A stretch of 64,000 bases of DNA from Stenotrophomonas rhizophila (GTDB taxonomy: Bacteria > Pseudomonadota > Gammaproteobacteria > Xanthomonadales > Xanthomonadaceae), in the NCBI RefSeq assembly GCF_020857975.1, contig NZ_JACWUO010000005.1, positions 1 to 64,000 on the forward strand, given 5' to 3'. Below are positions 16,121-24,319 of this stretch, piece by piece (the stretch's first letter is position 1; each line of letters begins with the position of its first letter). The position numbers and the translations under genes were made by a program. Under the pieces are notes generated by a model. The model did no database searches, was not told where the DNA came from, and saw only the letters and a list, made by a program, of their open reading frames with translations.

Positions 16121-16389
16121 GGAGGGCTCCATGAGCATTGAAATGAGGTGCGCCGGGCGCCTGTGGCGGTGTGGCAAGGTGCGTGGCGCCGGCTTGGGTG
16201 GGCCCCAAGCCAAGCCGCGCGCCGTAGTCCACAGCGCCACAGGCACCCGGCCCTTCGGGAAGGCCCCTGACGCGGGCCGATACTGTGTTGAACGCCTTGC
16301 CCAGGCGGCCTGCCTGCGCTGCGGCGTCCGCCTTGTCTCGACCCGCGTCAGGGGCCTTCGCACTCATTTCAATGTTCATGGATCCCTCC
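16121..16389. repeat. Large three-way-junction palindrome between cheZ and cheA
   Basis: Three long imperfect stems abut almost base to base: outer 16121-16152 with 16359-16389 (31 bp, two mismatches and one bulge), stem I 16153-16174 with 16229-16250 (20 of 22), stem II 16260-16280 with 16338-16358 (20 of 21). The outer arms carry the same ribosome-binding/start-like block AGGAGGG..TCCATGA in opposite directions. A 32-bp piece recurs at 27710-27741. Confidence 0.85.
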
Positions 16390-17004
16390 TTAGAGTCCCA
16401 AATCGGAGAGCAGGTCGTCGGCGTCGACCTGTGACACCTGGTGGCGGTCCAGGCCGGACACGGCCGGGCCGGCCAGGCCGTTGTCACGCTTGCCGGCGGC
16501 GTCGTCCTGCGGCGGCAGGCCGAGCGCGCTGAAACCTTCATGCACGCGGCGCACGATTCCGACCACGCGGCGGATGATCTGCCCGGTCAGGTCCTGGTAG
16601 CTCTGGGTGAGCGCGATTTCGGTGAGGTTGTGGCGGATCTGGTCCAGTTGCTGGCCCTGGTCGGCGGTCAGGCCGTTGGCACGCAGCTGTTCGGTCAGCG
16701 CCCGGCATTCCTCGGCCAGGTCCAGGGTGCGGTGGGTGGCCTGTTCGGTCATCGCCACCACGTGGTCCAGGCGCGCGCAGGCATCGTCCAGTTCGCCGGC
16801 TTCGCTGGGCAGGCTGGGCAGCTCGCCCAGCGCCTGGCCCAGCTCGCGTGCGAGCCGGTTCAACCCGGCCATCATCGGCTGGGTGCGCAGGGCGGCCAGT
16901 GCGTCGATTTCCCGGCGCCAGCCGGCTTCGTCGCCACTTTCCAGCGCGGCCAGGGCATCCTGCAGGCGCTGCACCAGCGCCGATTTTTCGCTGAGGGTTT
17001 CCAT
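16390..17004 (-). CDS. cheZ: CheY-P phosphatase CheZ
   Basis: 204 aa from ATG 17002-17004 (METLSEKS), close to the family norm of about 214. The long helical hairpin ends in YQDLTGQIIRRVVGIV, which contains the catalytic Asp and Gln of the DxxxQ motif. The extreme C-terminus, DADDLLSDLGL, is the amphipathic CheY-binding helix (DVDDLLxxLGF in enterics). CheZ removes phosphate from CheY-P and ends the signal. Its start overlaps the cheY stop by one base (TGATG), so the two are coupled. Confidence 0.96.
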   Translation of the reverse strand: METLSEKSALVQRLQDALAALESGDEAGWRREIDALAALRTQPMMAGLNRLARELGQALGELPSLPSEAGELDDACARLDHVVAMTEQATHRTLDLAEECRALTEQLRANGLTADQGQQLDQIRHNLTEIALTQSYQDLTGQIIRRVVGIVRRVHEGFSALGLPPQDDAAGKRDNGLAGPAVSGLDRHQVSQVDADDLLSDLGL

Positions 17005-17396
17005 CAGGCGCTCGCTGCCAGGCGTTCGAAGATCTTGCCGAGCTTCTCTTCCAGGGTCTGGGCGGTGAACGGCTTGATGATGTAGCCGTTGACCCCGCAC
17101 TGAGCCGCTTCGATGATCTGCTCGCGCTTGGCTTCGGCGGTGACCATCAGTACCGGCAGGGTCTTGAGCTTGGCATCGGCGCGGATCGCCTTGAGCAGGT
17201 CGATGCCGGTCATCACCGGCATGTTCCAGTCGGTGACCACGAAATCGAACGACTGGCTCTGCAACAGAGACAGCGCGGCATGCCCGTCCTCGGCTTCGGC
17301 CGTATTGGTGAAGCCCAGATCGCCCAGCAGGTTCTTGACGATACGACGCATGGTCGAGAAATCGTCGACGATCAGGATACGCATGTTCTTGTTCAA
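17004..17396 (-). CDS. cheY: Chemotaxis response regulator CheY
   Basis: 130 aa and very like enteric CheY through [14 protein letters not shown]. Asp11/Asp12, phospho-acceptor Asp56 (VVTDWNMP), Thr86 and Lys108 (GYIIKPF) are present. CheY-P binds FliM and switches rotation. The start is a TTG (17394-17396): it has GAGG eight bases upstream and gives a length that aligns with E. coli CheY, whereas the first ATG (17382-17384) is too far from any ribosome-binding site. It follows fliA by 16 bp, so late sigma factor and signalling genes share a message. Confidence 0.96.
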   Translation of the reverse strand: MNKNMRILIVDDFSTMRRIVKNLLGDLGFTNTAEAEDGHAALSLLQSQSFDFVVTDWNMPVMTGIDLLKAIRADAKLKTLPVLMVTAEAKREQIIEAAQCGVNGYIIKPFTAQTLEEKLGKIFERLAASA

Positions 17397-17412
17397 AGCA
17401 CTTTCCTCGGTA

Positions 17413-18159
17413 TCAGTGGTTCTCGAGGCCGGCGTCGGCCGCCTCGAAGATCTTCAATCGGCCGCGCAGGCGCAGCACGGCCTGGCCATGGATCTGGCAC
17501 ACGCGCGATTCGCTGACGCCCAGCACGGCGCCGATCTCTTTCAGGTTCAGTTCCTGCTCGTAGTACAGCGACAGCACCAGCTGTTCGCGTTCGGGCAGCA
17601 GGCCGATCGCATTGCCCAGTTCGCGGCCGAACTCGCCGCGCTCCAGTACCTGCTGCGGGGTCGGCCCGCCCTGGGCGACGGTGTCCAGCTCGCCCTGGTC
17701 CTCGATGCGCGATTCCAGGCTCAGCACCTGGCCGCGCGCGGCGTCTTCCATCAGGCGCAGGTAGTCGGGCAGCGGCATCTCCATCGCGGCGGCCACTTCG
17801 GTGGCGCTGGCGGCGCGGCCGGTGGTCTGTTCCAGGCGGCGGATGGTGGAGGCCGCATCGCGGGCGCGGCGGTGCACCGAGCGCGGTACCCAGTCGCCAC
17901 GGCGGATCTCGTCGATCATCGAGCCGCGGATGCGGATCGAGGCGTAGGTCTCGAACGAGGCGCCCTGGTCGGCATCGTAGCTGCGCGAGGCCTCGATCAG
18001 GCCCATCATGCCGGCCTGGATCAGGTCATCGACCTCCACGCTGGCCGGCAGGCGCGCGGCCAGGTGATGGGCGATGCGCCGGACCAGGTCCGAGTGCTGG
18101 GCAATGCACTCGTTGGCAGCGGTGCGCTGGACTTCTTTGTATTGTGCGGCGCCTTTCAT
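17413..18159 (-). CDS. fliA: Flagellar sigma factor FliA (sigma28)
   Basis: 248 aa, group 3 sigma factor. Region 2 ([45 protein letters not shown]) binds the -10 GCCGATAA type element; region 4 with the helix-turn-helix [23 protein letters not shown] binds TAAA. The window holds at least seven sites of exactly this type ahead of flagellin, cap and chemotaxis genes, so its regulon can be read here. The anti-sigma gene flgM is not in the window. It overlaps flhG by ATGA. Confidence 0.98.
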   Translation of the reverse strand: MKGAAQYKEVQRTAANECIAQHSDLVRRIAHHLAARLPASVEVDDLIQAGMMGLIEASRSYDADQGASFETYASIRIRGSMIDEIRRGDWVPRSVHRRARDAASTIRRLEQTTGRAASATEVAAAMEMPLPDYLRLMEDAARGQVLSLESRIEDQGELDTVAQGGPTPQQVLERGEFGRELGNAIGLLPEREQLVLSLYYEQELNLKEIGAVLGVSESRVCQIHGQAVLRLRGRLKIFEAADAGLENH

Positions 18160-19043
18160 GCGGCCACCCCGCGTTGCTTGAGAATGCGTTCCAGGAAGAA
18201 TTCGACCCCGCCACGCGGTTCGGTGGGGGCCTGCCAGCGCGCGGTGCGGCGGGCGATCTCGGTGATCGCCAGCGCGGCCGGGCTGGACGGGTAGGCCTTG
18301 ACCACCGGCTGCTGGCGCTGCACCGACAGGCGCAGCCAGTCGTCCTGCGGTACGCAGCCCAGGTAGTTCAGCGAGACATCGGCCAGGAACTTGTCGCAGA
18401 CCCGGGTCAGTTTTTCGTACAGCACCCGGCCCTCGTTGGGGTCGCGCACCATGTTGGCCACCACCTGGATGCGGTCCACGCCACGTTCGCGCGAGAGCAC
18501 CTTGATCAGCGCGTAGGCGTCGGTGATCGAGGCCGGCTCGTCGCAGACCACCACCACGGTGTCCTGCGCGGCCTGGCAGAAGGTCAGCACGCCGTCGGTG
18601 ATGCCCGCGGCGGTGTCCACCACCATGAAGTCCAGCTCGCGCTCCAGTTCGGAAAACACGTTGACCAGGCCGACATGTTCGGCCGGCTGCAGTTCGGCCA
18701 TGTGGCGGCGGCCGGACGCGGCCGGTACCACCAGCACGCCGCCGGGGCCTTCCAGGATCACCTCGTCCAGCGTGCAGCGCCCGGCGACCAGGTCGGCCAG
18801 GGTCAGCTTGGGCTGCAGGCCCAGGATCACATCGATGTTGGCCAGGCCCAGGTCGGCGTCCAGCAACAGCGTGCGCTTGCCCATGTCGGCCAGGGCCACG
18901 GCCAGGTTGGCCGACACGTTGGTCTTGCCCACGCCGCCCTTGCCGCCGGTGACGGCGATGGTGCGCACAGGGCCCAGCGGCTGGGCGCGGGTGGCCGACA
19001 GCGGGAAGGTCTTGGTCAGCTTGGCATACTCACGCGACGGCAT
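18156..19043 (-). CDS. flhG: Flagellar number regulator FlhG (FleN), MinD-like ATPase
   Basis: 295 aa from ATG 19041-19043, inside the last codons of flhF (14-bp overlap). P-loop TGGKGGVGKTN at residues 32-42, switch region DADLGLANID, and FMVVDTAAGI as Walker B. FlhG (FleN/YlxH) antagonises FlhF and FleQ to hold flagellar number down, giving a single polar flagellum in relatives. It sits between flhF and fliA, the conserved polar-flagellate order. A longer upstream frame exists, but it reads through flhF in another frame and lacks support. Confidence 0.96.
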   Translation of the reverse strand: MPSREYAKLTKTFPLSATRAQPLGPVRTIAVTGGKGGVGKTNVSANLAVALADMGKRTLLLDADLGLANIDVILGLQPKLTLADLVAGRCTLDEVILEGPGGVLVVPAASGRRHMAELQPAEHVGLVNVFSELERELDFMVVDTAAGITDGVLTFCQAAQDTVVVVCDEPASITDAYALIKVLSRERGVDRIQVVANMVRDPNEGRVLYEKLTRVCDKFLADVSLNYLGCVPQDDWLRLSVQRQQPVVKAYPSSPAALAITEIARRTARWQAPTEPRGGVEFFLERILKQRGVAA

Positions 19044-20706
19044 GGTTGAACTCCGGGTTGCAGGGCATATCGGCCGCGCGGCGCAAATCTTCAAGGCGAA
19101 GGACCAGATTGGCCGCACTGGCCCGGTGCAGGTCTTCGGGAACGTCCTGGCCATCGGTGACCCAGGTGATCGGCAGGCGGTGGTCCACGGCCACCGACAG
19201 GGCGCTGCCGAAGCGGCCGGTTTCATCCAGCTTGCTCAGCACCACGCCCTGCGGGTTGGCCGCGCTGAAGCGGCGCACCACCTCGTCCATGTCGCCGAAA
19301 CTGGTGTTGGCCGGCAGCACCAGCAGGGTGCGGATCTGTTCGGCCGCGCGCAGCCACTGCAGCTGGGCGGCCAGGGCGCGGTCGCGCGGGCCCAGCCCGG
19401 CGGTGTCGATCAGCACCAGTTTGTAGTCGCGCAGGCGCTCCAGCAGCTGGTTCAGGTCGCTGCCGCTGCTGGCCTCGTGCACGGCGATGCCGAGCTGGCG
19501 GCCGAAGCCGTACAACTGCTCGCGGGCGCCGATGCGGCCGGTGTCGGTGGTGACCAGAGCCACGTCGCGGGCGGCGTGCTTCTCGGCGAAGCGCGAGGCC
19601 AGCTTGGCAATCGTGGTGGTCTTGCCGGCGCCGGTGGGGCCGACCAGGGCGATCACGCCGCCGGCCTCGAGCGGATCGACCGGGGCGATCGGCAGCTTCT
19701 TGGACAGCAGCCCCAGCATCAGCCCGCGGGCGCGGTGGGCTTCGGTGTCCAGCGGGATCTGCATGGCCACATCGCGGCTGATGCCGGCATCGAAGCCGTA
19801 TTCGTCCATCAGGTCCAGCGCCTGCGCGCGCACCGGGCTGCCGCGCAGGCGCTCGTCGGTGAAGCGGTGCATTTCGCGTTCGATGACCTGGCGCATGCCG
19901 GCCACTTCATGGCGCAGCTGGCGCAGTTCCTCGTCATCGCGCGGCACCATCACCAGCTCCGGCGCCGGTGCCGGCTGGGTGCTGGCGGGGTCGACCACGA
20001 TGACCGCTGCGGCGGCCGGCTCGGCCAGCGCGGCCGGTTCGGCGGGCAGCGCCTGCGCCTGGGCCGGGGCCGCCACGGCGGTGATGGTCACCGGCAGCGG
20101 CGGCATCGCCACGCTGGCCGCCACCGGGGCGTACGGCAGGTCGTCGGCAAGCTCGTCCAGCGGCGGGTCGATGATGAAGCGGGCGCGGTTGAGCGGGGCG
20201 GCCGGGGCGGTGGCCGCGGCTGCGGCCGGCTCGAGCGGGGAGGTGGCGAAGATCCGCTCCGGCAGCGCCACCGCGTTGGCAGCGGTGTCCAGGCCGGCGC
20301 GGGCCAGGGTGGCGGCAAAACCGCTGCTGCCCGGCGGCGGCACGATTTCGTTGGCGCTGTCCAGGGTGCGCCCGGTGGCGCCGACCGCGGCACGGGCCAG
20401 TGCGGCTACTGCCGAGGTGGTGGCCGCCACCGGTTCGGGCGCGGCGAGCGGTTTGCGCCGGGTCACCGCGGCGATCACCGCGTCGGCGGCATTGCGCGGG
20501 CGCGGCGCGGGAGCCGGGGCCACGTCCTTGCGCGCCGCTTCCAGGGCGCGCTGCACGGCACCTTCGTCGTAGTTGGCCGCCGCCACGATTTCGACGCCTT
20601 CCTCGATCCGGCGATTGGACAGGATCACCGCATCAGGTCCGTGTTCCTTGCGCACCAGGTTCATGGCCGAGCGCATATCGGGGGCGACGAAGCGTTTGAT
20701 TTTCAT
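19030..20706 (-). CDS. flhF: SRP-family GTPase FlhF, flagellar pole marker
   Basis: 558 aa. Short N-terminal B domain (MKIKRFVAPDMRSAMNLVRKEHG), then about 200 residues of Ala/Pro-rich low complexity, an N domain, and the GTPase G domain with G1 GPTGAGKTTTIAKLA, G2/G3 TTDTGRIGAREQL and LIDTAGLGPRD, and G4 LSKLDETGRFG. FlhF goes to the old pole and recruits the first flagellar parts. The start at ATG 20704-20706 is chosen because B domains begin with MKIK/MKVK. 149 bp separate it from flhA and contain no motif I recognise. Confidence 0.96.
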   Translation of the reverse strand: MKIKRFVAPDMRSAMNLVRKEHGPDAVILSNRRIEEGVEIVAAANYDEGAVQRALEAARKDVAPAPAPRPRNAADAVIAAVTRRKPLAAPEPVAATTSAVAALARAAVGATGRTLDSANEIVPPPGSSGFAATLARAGLDTAANAVALPERIFATSPLEPAAAAATAPAAPLNRARFIIDPPLDELADDLPYAPVAASVAMPPLPVTITAVAAPAQAQALPAEPAALAEPAAAAVIVVDPASTQPAPAPELVMVPRDDEELRQLRHEVAGMRQVIEREMHRFTDERLRGSPVRAQALDLMDEYGFDAGISRDVAMQIPLDTEAHRARGLMLGLLSKKLPIAPVDPLEAGGVIALVGPTGAGKTTTIAKLASRFAEKHAARDVALVTTDTGRIGAREQLYGFGRQLGIAVHEASSGSDLNQLLERLRDYKLVLIDTAGLGPRDRALAAQLQWLRAAEQIRTLLVLPANTSFGDMDEVVRRFSAANPQGVVLSKLDETGRFGSALSVAVDHRLPITWVTDGQDVPEDLHRASAANLVLRLEDLRRAADMPCNPEFNHAVA

Positions 20707-20855
20707 GCTGTGGTACCGGGACTGGGGCGGCGGGGTGGGCGAAGGGAAGCTCTGGTTGTCGGTGGTCTGCACGGTCCGGGTTTCCCTTTATTTCCTGCTG
20801 CGGTGGTATCGAATGAGGTGTCTGTTTTCTGGCGCGTTGCCGTCGGAGTTCCGGC

Positions 20856-22964
20856 TCAACTGATCGTGCCGACCAGCTTCAACCGTTTGTCCTCGGGTAC
20901 CTCGCTGTAGGCCAGCACCGACAGCGAGGGGACGCTGTGGCGCACCAGCCGTGCCAGCGCGGCACGTACCGGGCCGGGTACCAGCACGACCGCCGGCTCG
21001 TTCTTCGCTTCCTGCTTGCCGACGCATTCGGCCAGGCTTTGATGCAGTCGCTCGGCGAGTCCGGGTTCCAGCGCGGCGCCGTTGCCCTGCGTGGACTCCT
21101 GCAAGACGCGTTCCAGTTGCGGGTTGAGGGTGAACACCGGCAGCTCGGCCGACATGCCGGCGATCTCCTGCACGATGAAACGGCCCAGCGCATTGCGCAC
21201 CGCGGCGGTCAGCACGGCCGGGTCCTGGCTGGCCGGGCCGTTCTCCACCAGCGATTCGACGATCTTGCGCAGCTGGCGGACCGGGATGCGTTCGATCAGC
21301 AGGTTCTGCAGCACCCGCACCACCACCGACAGCGGCAGGGTCTTGGGGGTGAGGTCCTCGACCAGCTTGGGCGCGCTCTTGGCCAGGTTGGCCAGCAGCT
21401 GCTGCACTTCTTCATGGCCGAGCAGCTCGGGGGCGTGTTCGCGGATCAGGTGCGACAGGTGGGTGGCCACCACGGTGGCCGGGTCGACCACGGTGTAGCC
21501 CATCGATTCGGCATGGGCGCGCTGGTGCGGCTGGATCCAGGTGGCATCCAGGCCGAAGGCGGGGTCCTTGCCGGCGATGCCTTCCAGCGCACCCAGCGCA
21601 CTGCCCGGGTCCAGCGCCAGTTCGCGGTCGGGATGGATTTCGGCGGTGGCTACCGGCACGCCATGGATCAGCAGGCGATAGGCGGTGGCCGGCAGTTCCA
21701 GGTTGTCGCGGATGTGGACCGAGGGAATCAGGAAGCCGATGTCCTGGGTGAGCTTGCGCCGCACGCCCTTGATGCGCGCCATCAATTCGCCGCCCTGGTT
21801 CTTGTCCACCAGCGGAATCAGCCGGTAGCCCACTTCCAGGCCCAGCGGGTCGACCGGGCGCAGTTCGTCCCAGGTCAGCTCGGCGCTGGGCGGCGGGGTG
21901 GCGCCGGGCAGGCCGAGCGTCTCGCCGCGGCCGGCGGCCGGGGCGTCGCCGTTGCCGGCCGCGGCCAGGCTCTTCTTCCAGGCCTTCCAGGCCACGAAGC
22001 CGAGGATCGCCGCCAGCGTCAAGAAGGCGACGTTGGGCATGCCCGGCACCAGCCCGACCAGGCCCATGATCGCCGCGGCGATGGTCAGCGCGCGGTACTG
22101 GCCGAATACCTGGCCCATCATGGCCTGGCCCATGTCCTGCGAGCGCGAGGCGCGGGTGACCAGCATGGCCACCGCCGAGGACACCAGCAGCGCCGGCAGC
22201 TGCGCTACCAGGCCGTCGCCGATGGACAGCAGCGTATAGGTGGCCGCCGCATCGCCGAACGGCATGCCGTGCTGGAGCACGCCCACGGCCAGCCCGCCGA
22301 GCAGGTTGATGAACAGGATCAGGATGCCGGCGATCGCATCGCCGCGGATGAACTTGCTGGCACCGTCCATCGCACCGTAGAAGTCGGCTTCCTCGCGCAC
22401 TTCCTCGCGCCGCGCCTTGGCTTCCTCGCGCGTCAGCAAACCGGCGTTGAGGTCGGCATCGATGGCCATCTGCTTGCCGGGCATGGCATCGAGGATGAAG
22501 CGGGCGGTCACTTCGGAGACCCGGCCGGCGCCCTTGGTGATCACCACGAAGTTGATGATGGTCAGGATCGCGAAGACCACGATGCCGACCGCGTAGTTGC
22601 CGCCGATCACGAACTCGCCGAACGCGGCGATCACCTTGCCGGCCGCTTCGTGGCCGTTCTGGCCGTTGAGCAGGATCACCCGGGTGGAAGCCACGTTCAG
22701 GGCCAGCCGCAGCATGGTGGTGATCAGCAGCACGATCGGGAAGATGGTGAAATCCAGCGGGCGCTTCACATACACCACCGCCAGCAGCACCATCAGCGAG
22801 ATGGCGATGTTGAAGGTGAACAGCGCATCGAGCACGGGGGCGGCCAGCGGCACCACCACCATGGCCAGCAGCGCCAGCACGATCAGCGGGGCGCCCAGCC
22901 CGTGCCGGATCATGTCCAGGACCTTGCGGATGTTCATGCCGGCAGCTGCCGATTGGGCGCTCAT
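20856..22964 (-). CDS. flhA: Flagellar type III export gate protein FlhA
   Basis: 702 aa, normal size. The N-terminal half has eight membrane segments with the FHIPEP signature region (FTIFPIVLLITTMLRLALNVASTR), and the cytoplasmic loop EADFYGAMDGASKFIRGDAIAG holds the conserved charged residues for proton coupling. The C-terminal half (from about residue 340) is the cytoplasmic nonameric ring that docks chaperone-substrate complexes, ending LSVLAYSEVPEDKRLKLVGTIS. It overlaps flhB by ATGA at 22961-22964. Confidence 0.98.
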   Translation of the reverse strand: MSAQSAAAGMNIRKVLDMIRHGLGAPLIVLALLAMVVVPLAAPVLDALFTFNIAISLMVLLAVVYVKRPLDFTIFPIVLLITTMLRLALNVASTRVILLNGQNGHEAAGKVIAAFGEFVIGGNYAVGIVVFAILTIINFVVITKGAGRVSEVTARFILDAMPGKQMAIDADLNAGLLTREEAKARREEVREEADFYGAMDGASKFIRGDAIAGILILFINLLGGLAVGVLQHGMPFGDAAATYTLLSIGDGLVAQLPALLVSSAVAMLVTRASRSQDMGQAMMGQVFGQYRALTIAAAIMGLVGLVPGMPNVAFLTLAAILGFVAWKAWKKSLAAAGNGDAPAAGRGETLGLPGATPPPSAELTWDELRPVDPLGLEVGYRLIPLVDKNQGGELMARIKGVRRKLTQDIGFLIPSVHIRDNLELPATAYRLLIHGVPVATAEIHPDRELALDPGSALGALEGIAGKDPAFGLDATWIQPHQRAHAESMGYTVVDPATVVATHLSHLIREHAPELLGHEEVQQLLANLAKSAPKLVEDLTPKTLPLSVVVRVLQNLLIERIPVRQLRKIVESLVENGPASQDPAVLTAAVRNALGRFIVQEIAGMSAELPVFTLNPQLERVLQESTQGNGAALEPGLAERLHQSLAECVGKQEAKNEPAVVLVPGPVRAALARLVRHSVPSLSVLAYSEVPEDKRLKLVGTIS

Positions 22965-24091
22965 GGGCGTGCTCCGTTGGCAAATTCATCCACATCGATG
23001 CTGGGCGCCGCCGGCATCGGGCCGCCGCGCCAGGTGCGCAGCTGGTAAACGTAGGACAGGACCTGGGCCACGGCCGAATACAGTCTCACGGGAATTTCCT
23101 TGCCAAGTTGACCTTCCCGATACAAGGCGCGTGCCAAAGGCGGCGCGGCGACGATGGCGACCTTGTTGCCGTCGGCCACTTCACGGATGCGCAGGGCGGT
23201 TTCATCCACGCCCAGGGCCACCACGGTGGGCGCGCCCATCCTGCCGCCCTCGTATTTCAGGGCCACCGCGTAGTGGGTGGGGTTGACCACCACCACGTCG
23301 GCGGTCGGCACCGCCTCCATCATCCGGCGGTTGGCCAGCTGCTGCTGCAGCTGCCGGATGCGGCCCTTCACCTCCGGGCTGCCCTCGCTTTCCTTCATCT
23401 CCCGGCGCAGCTCTTCGCGGGTCATCTTCAGCTTGCGCATCCAGTTCCAGCGTTGGTAGGGCGCATCGATGGCCGCCAGCAGCAGCATCGCCCCGCCGGT
23501 GGCCAGCAGCAGCTTCAGGGTGAAGCCCAGCCCATGCACCATGGCCGTTTCCAGCGGCTGGTTGAGCAGGTCGCGCAGCGGCCGGATCCCGTGCCAGACC
23601 ACCAGCCCGGCGGCGGTGCCGACAAAGGCGATGCGCAGCAGGGATTTGGTGAATTCGGCGATCGCCTCCGGCCCGTACAGGCGCTTCATCCCGGCCATCG
23701 GGCTCATCCGCTTGACGTCGGGCATCATCGATTTGTTCGACCAGCGCAGCCCGCCCATCAGCACCGGCGACAGGAAGCTGGCCAACAGGCAGATCAGCAC
23801 CAGCGGCCACATCGCCCACAGCAGCTGCAGCAACAGCTGGCCGAAATGCCCGAACAGGGCCTGCGGGTGCAGGCGCAGGCCGGGTTCCGGGCTCAGTGCC
23901 AGCTGCATCCAGGCCTTGGCATTGCTGGTGATCGCGCCCGAATAGGCCAGCAGCGCCAATACCCCGGCGCCGAACACCGCCGCGGTGGCCAACTCCCGCG
24001 AACGCGGGATGTTGCCCTGCTCGCGGGCGTCGCGCAGGCGTTTTTCGGTGGGTAGTTCGGTCTTTTCGCCGGCTTGTTCGTTCTCGGACAT
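22961..24091 (-). CDS. flhB: Flagellar export switch protein FlhB
   Basis: 376 aa from ATG 24089-24091 (MSENEQAGEKTELPTEKRL). Four membrane segments lie between about residues 30 and 210. The cytoplasmic domain contains the self-cleaving NPTH loop (VVVNPTHYAVAL), where cutting between Asn and Pro changes export from hook to filament proteins. The 51 extra codons upstream in the frame overlap the promoter region and are rejected. Transcription probably starts at the sigma54 site 36-51 bp upstream, giving a flhB-flhA message. Confidence 0.97.
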   Translation of the reverse strand: MSENEQAGEKTELPTEKRLRDAREQGNIPRSRELATAAVFGAGVLALLAYSGAITSNAKAWMQLALSPEPGLRLHPQALFGHFGQLLLQLLWAMWPLVLICLLASFLSPVLMGGLRWSNKSMMPDVKRMSPMAGMKRLYGPEAIAEFTKSLLRIAFVGTAAGLVVWHGIRPLRDLLNQPLETAMVHGLGFTLKLLLATGGAMLLLAAIDAPYQRWNWMRKLKMTREELRREMKESEGSPEVKGRIRQLQQQLANRRMMEAVPTADVVVVNPTHYAVALKYEGGRMGAPTVVALGVDETALRIREVADGNKVAIVAAPPLARALYREGQLGKEIPVRLYSAVAQVLSYVYQLRTWRGGPMPAAPSIDVDEFANGARP

Positions 24092-24126
24092 CAGGGGCAC
24101 GACGCAGGGGGGATTACCCGGGGTCG

Positions 24127-24142
24127 TGCAAGAACCGTTCCG
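24127..24142 (-). promoter_or_regulatory. Sigma54 (-24/-12) promoter of flhB-flhA
   Basis: The minus strand reads CGGAACGGTTCTTGCA with the required GG and GC ten bases apart. The -24 core differs from TGGCACG at two positions. Confidence 0.65.
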
Positions 24143-24201
24143 TGACGGGGGTGGGCTTCGGCAAGGCGCGCCGGCCGGCTTCACATGGCCGCGCGCGACC
24201 G

Positions 24202-24319
24202 GTAGTGCCGGCCGCTGGCCGGCTCCTGGTGAATCTTCGGGCACTGCCTGGAGCCGGCCAGCGGCCGGCGTTACCGGGGTGTTGGGTCCATGAGGAGCCG
24301 GCCAGCGGCCGGCACTACG
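24202..24319. repeat. Three SMAG-type REPs behind the GGDEF-EAL gene
   Basis: Palindromes at 24202-24223 (GTAG head), 24251-24275 and 24295-24319 (CTAC end). The last one overlaps the 3' end of the upstream gene and supplies its stop codon (see findings). Confidence 0.85.

Noticed and set aside
16116..16379. Minus-strand 87-codon frame with a strong AAGGAGGG site, ending as ATGA on cheA
   Set aside because: It is formed almost wholly by the arms of the three-way-junction palindrome and has no protein-like pattern. It may be translated as a leader but I do not call it a gene.
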